64,000 bases of DNA, from positions 1-64,000 of the forward strand of contig NZ_JAMXMX010000020.1 of assembly GCF_024055725.1 (NCBI RefSeq), in the 5' to 3' direction. A program made the position numbers and the translations under genes. The stretch is from Actinoallomurus spadix. Lineage in GTDB: Bacteria > Actinomycetota > Actinomycetes > Streptosporangiales > Streptosporangiaceae. The notes below the pieces were generated by a model that saw only the letters and a list, made by a program, of their open reading frames with translations, ran no database searches and was not told the DNA's origin. Below are positions 56,758 through 64,000 of the stretch, in pieces; within the stretch, counting starts at the first letter, position 1, and each line of letters starts with the position of its first letter.

Positions 56758-57546
56758 ATGGCTGACGTCACCACTCGGGCGGAAACGACCCACAGCACCC
56801 TCCGGCACCGGATGCGATCCGGCGCCCCTCTGCTCGTCTCCCTGCAGTCGATCCCGGATCCGGCGATCACGACGATCCTGGGCTGGAGTGGGTTCGACGC
56901 CGTCATCCTCGATGGGGAGCACGGGCCCTTCACCCTCGAGAGCCTGCGGCACTGCCTGGACGCCGTGTCGACCACGCCGGCAGAGGCCGTCGTGCGCGTG
57001 CGATCGGCGGAGGCGGGATTGATCAAGCAGGTGCTCGAGCTCGGCGCCGCCGGGATCCTCGCGCCCTCGATCTCCACCGCCGATGAGGCTGCGGCACTCG
57101 TCAGCGCGTGCAAGTACCCGCCGCTCGGTATGCGCGGGACCGGGACCGGTCGTGCCGCTCGCTACGGACTCGCGAGCAGGTCCTACCGAGCAACGGCGAA
57201 CGACGAGGTCGTCGTCCTCGCCATGATCGAGACGAAGGCCGGTGTCGCCAACGCGAAGGAGATCGCGACCGTGGAGGGCCTGGACGGGATCTTCCTCGGC
57301 CCGCACGATCTCGCCGCCGAGCTGGGCGTGGACGACCACGACCCGGTCATCACCGACGCGACGCGCACGGTGGTGGGCCATGGGCGAGGCGCAGGCATCG
57401 CCGTCGGCAGCTTCGTCCCGCCCGCGGACGTGCGAGCCGCGGCCGAGGCCGGGATGACGTTGATGATGTCCTACACCGACTTCGCGGGCCTGGCCCAGTC
57501 GTCGCACGGTGCGTTCCTCCAAGCGGCCGAGGGCGTGGCGTCATGA
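56758..57546 (+). CDS. HpcH/HpaI-family class II aldolase
   Basis: A 262-residue aldolase: DAVILDGEHGPF, AEAVVRVRSAE (catalytic Arg), AGILAPSISTADEAAALV, VVVLAMIETKAGVANAKEI (metal Glu) and GIFLGPHDLAAELG (metal Asp). Such enzymes reversibly join pyruvate and an aldehyde into a 4-hydroxy-2-oxo acid. Next to two aminotransferases it could make or break a hydroxy amino acid. Confidence 0.9.
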   Translation: MADVTTRAETTHSTLRHRMRSGAPLLVSLQSIPDPAITTILGWSGFDAVILDGEHGPFTLESLRHCLDAVSTTPAEAVVRVRSAEAGLIKQVLELGAAGILAPSISTADEAAALVSACKYPPLGMRGTGTGRAARYGLASRSYRATANDEVVVLAMIETKAGVANAKEIATVEGLDGIFLGPHDLAAELGVDDHDPVITDATRTVVGHGRGAGIAVGSFVPPADVRAAAEAGMTLMMSYTDFAGLAQSSHGAFLQAAEGVAS

Positions 57547-57681
57547 GGCCGGTACTCGTTGAGGGAGCCAGTGCGGCGGTTGCCTGTCTCAACGCTGCGT
57601 CGTGACCCGCGGTGGGATCTCCCGTGCTCGCCGTGTACCCGATGACCTGCGTCCTGGCGACCTGGCGCCGCGAACGGGAAA

Positions 57682-57721
57682 TCCCGGACCGTGACGTCAC
57701 ACTCCCGTCACAGGTCCGGGA
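57682..57721. terminator. Bidirectional terminator hairpin
   Basis: TCCCGGACCGTGACG pairs with CGTCACAGGTCCGGGA (57706-57721) with one bulged base and a 9-base loop. It lies between the convergent aldolase and CPBP protease genes. Confidence 0.65.
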
Positions 57722-57738
57722 CATGCCCCGGTAGTCGA

Positions 57739-58572
57739 TCACTGGGCGAGCGTCTGAGCCGCGGCGACCCGTGCGCTGCGCCGACGAGGAACCACGTTGC
57801 CGCGCCGGTGGGCCAGCCACATGAACACGATCGTCAGCAGCACGCCGAACGTGACCGCGGACGGGCTCGCCTCCGGCCCGAACTTGCCGCCGGTGATGTA
57901 CGCCGGGCCCGACATCACACTGTGCAGCAGCCCGTCGTTCGACCCATTGCCGGAGACCTCGGTGCTGAAGATGGCGGCCTCCGCGAAGTTCCAGCCGAAG
58001 TGCAGCCCGATCGGCACCCACAGGTTGCGCGTGGCGGCGTAGGCGGCGGCCAGCGTGCCACCGGCCTCGACGGCGATGGCGATGGCCCCCCACAAGGTGG
58101 CGTCCGGGTTGAGGAGGTGGTATCCACCGAACAGCACACTCGTCACCACCATCGCCACATAGGTGCCGGTGCGTCCCTCCATGATCCGGAACAACACGCC
58201 GCGGAACATCAGCTCTTCGGTCACCGCGGCGGCGGCCATGAAGCCGAACAACCCGATGGGACCGCTCACCGACCCGAAGCCGTCGATCCGGTAGTCCTTG
58301 TTGAACGCGATGTTCCCGATGACGGCGCTGAACCAGGCGACACCGATGAGCAACCCCAGGCCGAGGCGGACGGGGGCACCCTTCAGGGCCACCTCCACCG
58401 GCGCGCGGCGCTCGGACCACCGCACCGTCCAGGCGTACACGAGCACCGCGAGAACGGCGGCCACGGTACCGATGACCAGGCGCAAAAGCGCATCGTCCCC
58501 TACCGCGGTAACGAGCTGGCCACCGACCAAAGCGACCACCATGACGGGCAGGAGCTGCTTCAACAAGCGCAT
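57739..58572 (-). CDS. CPBP-family intramembrane metalloprotease
   Basis: A 277-residue membrane protein with about eight helices and the CPBP (CAAX protease) motifs: EELMFRG, then HLLNP and HFGWNF with the metal-binding His residues. Members process bacteriocins or act in self-protection and signalling. The start at ATG 58572 has AAGGA upstream; no substrate gene is adjacent. Confidence 0.88.
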   Translation of the reverse strand: MRLLKQLLPVMVVALVGGQLVTAVGDDALLRLVIGTVAAVLAVLVYAWTVRWSERRAPVEVALKGAPVRLGLGLLIGVAWFSAVIGNIAFNKDYRIDGFGSVSGPIGLFGFMAAAAVTEELMFRGVLFRIMEGRTGTYVAMVVTSVLFGGYHLLNPDATLWGAIAIAVEAGGTLAAAYAATRNLWVPIGLHFGWNFAEAAIFSTEVSGNGSNDGLLHSVMSGPAYITGGKFGPEASPSAVTFGVLLTIVFMWLAHRRGNVVPRRRSARVAAAQTLAQ

Positions 58573-59044
58573 GACTGTTCCTTTTCGGGGGGTTTTAGGG
58601 ATCCTGCGGGCGGAACACCGCGGCGACGTGAAGAACCTAGGGGTCCGCCGGCCAGAAATCGTCACCGTGCGGTGGACACCTGGCTGTAGCTCGCACAGGG
58701 GACAAGCGGGGCGATCTTCGAGCTGCGGGCTTCGCGACGAGCGAGCGTCGGCGTGCGCGGCTGCGTACTGATCGTTTGACTCATGGAGGGGAGACCGGGG
58801 CGTCGGCGCGCCCAGGTCCGACGCCGCTTGAGCGAGAGGCGTCAGACCACATCCGCGGTGGTCGATTCTCCTCCGCAATCGGTCCGGAAAATGCCCGGTG
58901 TCACTGCGGCCATCATGCTGAGAACAATTTTGTTAGTCGTTGACAAGAGATTCCCTCAACTCGCTATTTCGTGCTCCGCGATCGGGTCACGAGTCTTGTG
59001 ATGCGGTGAGGGATGAGAAAGTTCGAAGTACGAAGCCTGAACGA
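58573..59044. other. Upstream region of the CPBP gene
   Basis: About 470 bases with no supportable gene. The part near 58,920-58,970 is unusually AT-rich (ACAATTTTGTTAGTCGTTGA) and could hold a promoter, but no flanking gene is oriented to use it closely. Confidence 0.4.
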
Positions 59045-59081
59045 CGTACGTGCCCGGGACGTGGCGTCCCGGGCACGTACG
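59045..59081. terminator. Terminator hairpin after the propeller gene
   Basis: A perfect 16-bp stem (CGTACGTGCCCGGGAC with 59066-59081) closes on GTGGC. It lies about 60 bases downstream of the stop of the minus-strand gene at 59140. Confidence 0.6.
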
Positions 59082-59139
59082 AAGAGTCGGCCGGCGCGGC
59101 CGGTCGGCGGATGACCGCAGCGCGCGGCCGGCCGGCCGA

Positions 59140-60186
59140 TCAGCCGTTACGGAGGTAGATCCCCTGACCGGTCGGGTCGTCCGGGTCGCCCTGCGGGAAC
59201 GATCCGCCGGCCGACCAGATGGTCTTCGTGCCCGCCCGGTTCTTGAGCGTGGTCAGGTTCACGTCGTAGTGAGCCGGCTGCGGTGCGGCGGCGGACGTGA
59301 ACGTGTCACCCGTGACGTGCACGAACTTGGGGCTCCACGCGCCCTGCAGCAGCCACGCGCCGCCCGACCCGTCGGCCGCCACCTTGGTGTACCCGACGCC
59401 CTTCGAGGCGACGAACGTCTTGGCCTTGCTCCCGGTGAGCCGGAGCACGAGCGGCTTGTAGCAGACGTCGTCACCATCCACACCGCAGGACCACGACTGC
59501 GAGCCGACGGCCCAGACGCTCTTGCCCGAGACCGTGACGTCCATGAAGGAGATGTCCGCGTACTCGTCCGGCTTCGGCAGGGAGACGGTCTTGGCGACCT
59601 TCCACGCCTTACCGTTCCAGTGGATCACGGCGGCCTTGGACATGCCGATGGAGCCGGCCGCCCAGATGTTCTTACCGGACACCGCGTGGATGGAGCCGAC
59701 CCGAGCGGGCAGCTTGACGGTCGCCCACTTCTTGCCGTTCCAGTGCCGCGCCGTGGTGCCGTTGACCGCCCACACGTCGGAGGCGCCGATCGCCGCGGCG
59801 TCCGTCGGATGGAAGCCACCACCGAACTTCGCCGACGACCACTTCTTGCCGTTCCAGTGCGCGATCGAGCCGTCTTCGCCGAACGCCCAGACGTTCTTGC
59901 TCGATGACGCGTCGACGACCTTCAACGGTGTCTTCCACGTCGCCGGCACCGTCACGTCCTTCCAGGTCGTCCCAGAAAGGTGCTGGACGACCGGGAGGGT
60001 CTTCCCCGCCTTGGTCCGCTCGCCGACGGCCCAGGCGCTCCCGGTGGGCGCGATCGTCAGGTCGTGGATCTCGTAGTGGGCCGTCAGTTGGCTGATCTGC
60101 CAGGCCGGAGTCGCCGCGTGCGCCGTACCGGCGCCGATTCCGAGGGCCAGCGCCGCCGCGCCGGCCCCTGCGAGCATTCGTCGCAT
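59140..60186 (-). CDS. Secreted beta-propeller-like protein
   Basis: A 348-residue protein with a signal peptide (LAGAGAAALALGIGAGTAHA, cleavage after AHA). The rest repeats a blade of about 45 residues built around HWNGKKW and VWAVG (for example IAHWNGKKWSSAKF, TARHWNGKKWATVKL, VIHWNGKAWKVAK). This suggests a six- or seven-bladed propeller secreted outside the cell. Function unknown; repeats in actinomycetes of this type often decorate the cell surface. Start ATG 60186 after GAAAGGG. Confidence 0.8.
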   Translation of the reverse strand: MRRMLAGAGAAALALGIGAGTAHAATPAWQISQLTAHYEIHDLTIAPTGSAWAVGERTKAGKTLPVVQHLSGTTWKDVTVPATWKTPLKVVDASSSKNVWAFGEDGSIAHWNGKKWSSAKFGGGFHPTDAAAIGASDVWAVNGTTARHWNGKKWATVKLPARVGSIHAVSGKNIWAAGSIGMSKAAVIHWNGKAWKVAKTVSLPKPDEYADISFMDVTVSGKSVWAVGSQSWSCGVDGDDVCYKPLVLRLTGSKAKTFVASKGVGYTKVAADGSGGAWLLQGAWSPKFVHVTGDTFTSAAAPQPAHYDVNLTTLKNRAGTKTIWSAGGSFPQGDPDDPTGQGIYLRNG

Positions 60187-60394
60187 CGTCACCCTTTCGG
60201 TGAACCGCTCAGTGAGATTCGGTGAGGGACGGTCGGCGCTCATTCCAGGGCGCCACCGGTTCGGCTCGGGCGACCGCCGTGCGATCGCCGGATGGGGCCG
60301 AGGCGGCTGCGCCCGCGCGCCTGCCGTATGCGTCCCTTCACTGAGGAGACGCCGGGCGTGATCGTTTGGTTCACGCGATCGGCGCTTCCCGGAT

Positions 60395-60797
60395 CCCGGC
60401 GCACCACGAGGCGGGGATCCACGTCCTGCGGCTCATCCTCGCCGGAGTCTTCGAACAACTCCCCGACCTGCAGGTCATCAGCGGTCACTGGGGCGAGATG
60501 GTCCCCTTCTACCTCAGCCGCCTGGACGACGTCCTCTCACCCGGTGACACCGGGCTGTCGCGGACGATCACGGAGGTCTACCGCTCGAACGTCTGGGTCA
60601 CCCCGAGCGGGATGTTCCATCGCCCCCAGTTCGACTTCATCCGCGCCGTCGTGGGACTCGACCGATTGATCTGGTCGGCCGACTACCCCTTCCTTCACCT
60701 CGACGGCACGCGGGAGTTCTTCGACGAACTCGACCTCACGCCCGAAGAGCGAGAGAAGATCACCCACCTCAACGCGGAGCGCCTCTTCCGGCTGTGA
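60395..60797 (+). pseudogene. Amidohydrolase (Amidohydro_2) C-terminal fragment
   Basis: Reads HHEAGIHVLRLILAGVFEQL, LQVISGHWGEMVPFYLSRLD, NVWVTPSGMF, LIWSADYPF, and ends normally (NAERLFRL). These are the last two metal-site regions (GHWGE, SADYPF) of TIM-barrel amidohydrolases or decarboxylases. The first half, with the HxH motif, is missing. Confidence 0.75.
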
Positions 60798-60885
60798 GTA
60801 CCCGGTCGGCGGCGCCCGGCAGCGCTCGGCACGGCCCGGGCGGACCCATCACCACCGGTCCCAGCGGTGATCACGCGCCGCCGTC

Positions 60886-61833
60886 TCACCGCTGTGCGGT
60901 GCCGGCCTCGAGGTCGAGCAGGGCCAGGTCGGCGCGGGTCGGCAGGCCCTCCCAGTCGCCGGCGGAGGCCACGGCGAACGCTCCGCAGGCGACCGCCCGC
61001 TCGAGCCGGGCGGACACGGCGAGGCCATCGAGCGTCGCGGACAGCAGCCCCGCGACGAACGCGTCACCCGCGCCGATCGTGTCGGCCACCCGCACCGTGC
61101 GGGCCGGGCGGTCGACCCGGCCGCCGGCGCCGTACAGCGACGCGCCTCGCGCGCCGCGCTTGATGACGACCTCGGCGACGCCGGCGTCGAGCAGCGCGGC
61201 GACCCGGTCCTCCTCGGTACGAGCGGCCGCCGGTGCCGCCAGATGCAGCTCGTCCTCGGAGGCGATCAGCAGACGCGTGCCAGGTGCCAACCGGCGTAGG
61301 TACTCCGCGGCCGCGCTCTCCGTCCACAGCCGCCCCCGGAAGTTCACGTCGAGGCTGATCGGTACGCCGGTGCGGCGTGCCTGGGCGACGGCGGCGTCGA
61401 CGGCGCCACGCGCCCGGTCGCCGAGCGCCGGCGTGATCCCGGTCAGGTGCACCCAGGACGGTGACAGGCGGAAGCCGGCCGCGACGTCCTCGGCGGACAC
61501 GGCCGAGCCGGCGGATCCGGAACGGTGGTAGATCACACTGGTGAGGTCGCTGATGCGGCGTTCGACGACCATCATCCCCGTCGGGCGGTCCGGATCGACC
61601 CGGGCCGCGTCCAGCGCCACGCCCTCGGCGCGCAGCGTCCGGAGTATCAGCGTGCCGAGCTCGTCGGTGCCGACGACGCCCACCCAGCCGGCGCTGTGGC
61701 CGAGCCGGGCGAGGCCGATGGCGACATTGCTCTCCGCGCCCGCGACCGACAGCGACATCGGCCCGCCGAGCCTCAGCGGCGCGATCGCCCGCATCGAGGC
61801 CATGGTCTCGCCGACGGTGAGGACATCGGTCAT
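60886..61833 (-). CDS. kdgK: PfkB sugar kinase (2-keto-3-deoxy-sugar-acid kinase)
   Basis: A 315-residue ribokinase-family kinase: LSVAGAESNVAIGLARLG, SLDVNFRGRLW and the catalytic DTIGAGDAFVAGLLSA. Placed after the aldolase and galactonate dehydratase genes, it should phosphorylate 2-keto-3-deoxygalactonate to the 6-phosphate. The ATG overlaps the aldolase stop by 4 bases. Confidence 0.88.
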   Translation of the reverse strand: MTDVLTVGETMASMRAIAPLRLGGPMSLSVAGAESNVAIGLARLGHSAGWVGVVGTDELGTLILRTLRAEGVALDAARVDPDRPTGMMVVERRISDLTSVIYHRSGSAGSAVSAEDVAAGFRLSPSWVHLTGITPALGDRARGAVDAAVAQARRTGVPISLDVNFRGRLWTESAAAEYLRRLAPGTRLLIASEDELHLAAPAAARTEEDRVAALLDAGVAEVVIKRGARGASLYGAGGRVDRPARTVRVADTIGAGDAFVAGLLSATLDGLAVSARLERAVACGAFAVASAGDWEGLPTRADLALLDLEAGTAQR

Positions 61834-62468
61834 GACAGGCGCGCCTCGTCGACGGCGGCGCGGAAGCGTGCCGCCCGAGCGGCGAGCGCCGTCAGATCTC
61901 CGCCGCGTGGTGCGTCACCGAGCAGGGGCGACCCGGCGCCGACGGCGATCGCTCCGCAGGAGAGGTACTCCCGTGCGGTCTCCAGGTCGACCCCACCGAC
62001 CGGTACGACGTCGGTGTGCGGCAGCGGGTCGCGCAGCGCGCGCAGGTACGACGGGCCGAACGCCGACGCGGGGAACAGCTTGACGATGTGGCCGGCCTGG
62101 TCCGCCGCGATCGCCTCGCTCGGGGTGAGACAGCCCGCGAGGACCGGCATGCCGAGCCGGGCCGCCTCGGTGACTCCGGGGGCGGCACCGGGCGTGACGA
62201 CGAACGCGGCGCCGGCGTCCTGGACGCGGCGGGCGTCGGCCGCGGTGAGCACGGTTCCGGCGCCGAGGGTGATCCCGGGTTCCTCGGCGGCCAGCCGCTC
62301 GATGATTCTCACGGCGTCGGTGCTGGTGAGGGACACCTCGATCAACCGGACGCCGGCGTCGGCGAGGACCCGTACCGAGGCGACGCACGCGTCGGGGTCG
62401 GTGCCGCGGACGATCGCCAGCAGCCCGTCTCGCCGGAGCAGCGATCGGAATTCGTCGGTGGCTACCAT
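61830..62468 (-). CDS. KDPG/KDPGal aldolase
   Basis: A 212-residue class I aldolase of the Eda/DgoA type: IRLIEVSLTS-like VRLIEVSLTSTDAVRII, GAGTVLTAADARRVQDAGA, and the Schiff-base Lys in HIVKLFPASAFGPSYL. It cleaves 2-keto-3-deoxy-6-phosphogalactonate (or -gluconate) to pyruvate and glyceraldehyde 3-phosphate. It overlaps dgoD by 7 bases. Confidence 0.9.
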   Translation of the reverse strand: MVATDEFRSLLRRDGLLAIVRGTDPDACVASVRVLADAGVRLIEVSLTSTDAVRIIERLAAEEPGITLGAGTVLTAADARRVQDAGAAFVVTPGAAPGVTEAARLGMPVLAGCLTPSEAIAADQAGHIVKLFPASAFGPSYLRALRDPLPHTDVVPVGGVDLETAREYLSCGAIAVGAGSPLLGDAPRGGDLTALAARAARFRAAVDEARLS

Positions 62469-63607
62469 GCGGTGAACGCTCCGTCCTTGTCGCGCCAGAT
62501 CGGGTTGCGCCAGGCGTGGCCGTGCTTGTCGGCACGCCGGACGCTCGTCTCGTCGATCTCGACGCCGAGGCCGGGACCGGCGGGCAGCGACGCGTAACCG
62601 CCGGTGAAGTCGAACGGCCGGCGGTCGGTGACGTAGTCGAGCAGGTCGGCGCCCTGGTTGTAGTGGATGCCGGCGCTCTGCTCCTGGATCAGGAAGTTCG
62701 GCGTCGTGAACGCCACCTGCAGGCTCGCCGCCAGCGCGATCGGCCCGAGCGGGCAGTGCGGGGCGAGCAGCACGTCGAAGGTCTCGGCCAGTGCCGCGAT
62801 CCGGCGGACCTCGGTGATGCCGCCGGCATGGGATAGATCCGGCTGCGCCACCGCGATACCCGCCTGGAGCGGGCCCAGGAAATCCGACCGCGAGTAGAGC
62901 CGCTCCCCGCAGGCGACCGGCACGCTGCTGCTCGCGACGATCTCGGCGAGCCGCCCACCGTGCTCGGGGAGCACGGGTTCCTCGACGAACAGCGGGTGCA
63001 GGGGCTCGAGGGCGACGAGCAACCGCTTGGCGTCGGCGGCGCTGACGCGGCCGTGGAAGTCCAGGGCCATGTCGCGCTCGGGACCGAGTACGGCGCGGAC
63101 CGTCTCCGCACGCTCGATCACCGCCCGGGTGTCGGCGGGCGAGGCCGCGGACGGGAACCGGCCGGAGGCGTTCATCTTGACCGCGGTGAAGCCGTGCTCG
63201 ATCTGTTCCTGGACCGCGTCACGGAGCTCCGCGGGCTCGTCGCCGCCGACCCAGGAGTACAGCCGGACCCGGTCGCGGACATGACCGCCGAGCAGGGCGT
63301 GCACCGGCAGGCCGAGCGACTTGCCGGCGATGTCCCACAGGGCCTGGTCCAGCCCGGCCACCGCGCTGGAGAGCTCCGGGCCGCCGTGATAGAAGCCGCC
63401 CTTGGTCATCACCTGCCAGTGGTCCTGGATGCGCATGGGGTCGCGGCCGACGAGGTACTCCGCGAACAGTTCCACCGCGGTGCGGACGACCTCCGCGCGC
63501 CCCTCGACGACGGGCTCGCCCCAGCCGACGAGACCGTCGTCGGTCTCGACACGGCAGAACAGCCACCGCGGCGGGACGAGGAAGGTCTCGATCCGTTCAA
63601 TCTTCAC
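62462..63607 (-). CDS. dgoD: D-galactonate dehydratase
   Basis: A 381-residue enolase-superfamily dehydratase: FTAVKMNASGRFP, MALDFHGRVS (metal Asp), FVEEPVLPEH (metal Glu), VACGERLYSR (metal Glu), QPDLSHAGGITE and APHCPLGPIALAA (catalytic His). These are the D-galactonate dehydratase marks; it forms 2-keto-3-deoxygalactonate. Its stop overlaps the aldolase start, and its start overlaps the regulator stop by 11 bases. Confidence 0.92.
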   Translation of the reverse strand: MKIERIETFLVPPRWLFCRVETDDGLVGWGEPVVEGRAEVVRTAVELFAEYLVGRDPMRIQDHWQVMTKGGFYHGGPELSSAVAGLDQALWDIAGKSLGLPVHALLGGHVRDRVRLYSWVGGDEPAELRDAVQEQIEHGFTAVKMNASGRFPSAASPADTRAVIERAETVRAVLGPERDMALDFHGRVSAADAKRLLVALEPLHPLFVEEPVLPEHGGRLAEIVASSSVPVACGERLYSRSDFLGPLQAGIAVAQPDLSHAGGITEVRRIAALAETFDVLLAPHCPLGPIALAASLQVAFTTPNFLIQEQSAGIHYNQGADLLDYVTDRRPFDFTGGYASLPAGPGLGVEIDETSVRRADKHGHAWRNPIWRDKDGAFTAW

Positions 63608-64000
63608 GCGGCACCCTCCCGTGCTGTCGTGATGCCGCGGCCCGCCGCGAGTCGACCCGCGCCTTGGTCAGCAGGTCCCGTACGGCCCGTTCGGCCGCGA
63701 CGGGATCACCGTCGCGAACCGCCTCCAGCACTGCCGAGTGGCTGGGGATCGCGTCGTCGATGTGGCCGGCCGCGTGCACGATCTGGTCACGTCGTGCGAG
63801 GCCGACCTCCAGCACGATCTCCATTTGTTCCAGTAGTTCGTTCTGCGCCGCGACCAGCAGCGCGCGGTGGAAGGCCAGGTCCGCGGAGACCGCCTGCTCG
63901 GGGCCGTCGGCGGCCACCATCGCGCTCAGCGCGCGCTCCAGCCGTTCGAGGTCGGCGCCGGTGCGGCGTTCGGCCGCGAGCCGTGCCGCCGCCGGCTCGA
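63597..64000 (-). CDS. GntR-family (FadR/FCD) regulator, partial at window edge
   Basis: The C-terminal about 133 residues of an FCD-domain GntR regulator: ADLAFHRALLVAAQNELLEQ, IPSHSAVLEAVRDGDPVAAE. The DNA-binding N-terminus lies beyond the right edge. It is the first visible gene of the galactonate operon and likely a DgoR-type repressor of it. Confidence 0.85.
   Translation of the reverse strand, partial: EPAAARLAAERRTGADLERLERALSAMVAADGPEQAVSADLAFHRALLVAAQNELLEQMEIVLEVGLARRDQIVHAAGHIDDAIPSHSAVLEAVRDGDPVAAERAVRDLLTKARVDSRRAAASRQHGRVPRED

Overview
The window is high-GC DNA from a filamentous actinomycete, most likely Streptosporangiales (Thermomonosporaceae-like). The evidence is codon bias, a LAL-type LuxR regulator, an orphan DUF742 protein, a SpoIIE-type phosphatase next to STAS and DUF5994 proteins, F420-type luciferase remnants and type I polyketide synthase (PKS) genes. 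No rRNA, complete tRNA or CRISPR array was found. Much of it looks like an accessory region: intact operons alternate with stretches of broken genes, and three copies of a tRNA-3'-end-bearing repeat are scattered through it.

Region 1 (1-12.7 kb): an ISL3 transposase; a YezG/DUF600 immunity-type protein without a visible toxin; then a four-gene minus-strand operon for an unusual iterative PKS or PUFA-synthase-like system. Transcription runs AT-ACP, then enoyl reductase(FabL-like)-KS-CLF-like, then KR-DH, then a second KR-DH. All three junctions are 4-bp stop/start overlaps, so the proteins are probably made in fixed ratio.

Region 2 (12.8-20.9 kb): decayed defence genes (the C-end of a DrmD-like helicase and the N-end of an Eco57I/DrmMI-like methylase, i.e. 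a class 1 DISARM remnant), amino-acid permease and transposase scraps, then an intact pair: a Ser/Thr kinase and an FHA-FAD monooxygenase fusion. A truncated tyrosine recombinase and the first tRNA-derived repeat follow.

Region 3 (20.9-35.6 kb): a LAL regulator with small flanking genes; a minus-strand chaperone-redox operon dnaK-grpE-dnaJ-cbpM-clpB-thioredoxin-(cNMP/glutaredoxin-like/TrxR-like fusion); a DUF1931 histone-fold protein; a frameshifted zinc-ribbon gene; and a formaldehyde dehydrogenase-type alcohol dehydrogenase. Together this looks like a stress locus.

Region 4 (35.6-46.8 kb): second repeat copy, LAL and hemerythrin remnants, a SpoIIE/PP2C phosphatase with a frameshifted STAS protein, a fatty acid desaturase coupled to its ferredoxin reductase, a junkyard of PKS, lipoprotein and MFS stubs, a metallo-beta-lactamase-fold hydrolase divergent from an AraC regulator, a folE 3' fragment that ends beside the third repeat copy, and an orphan DUF742 protein.

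Region 5 (47-64 kb): mannitol-type PTS EIIC without EIIA/EIIB, a DUF4232 lipoprotein, a decayed Zur locus, an ABC uptake system with two aminotransferases, a TetR regulator and a HpcH/HpaI aldolase, a CPBP membrane protease, a secreted beta-propeller-like protein, an amidohydrolase fragment, and a D-galactonate pathway operon (GntR regulator, DgoD, KDPG-type aldolase, KDG-type kinase) that runs off the right edge.
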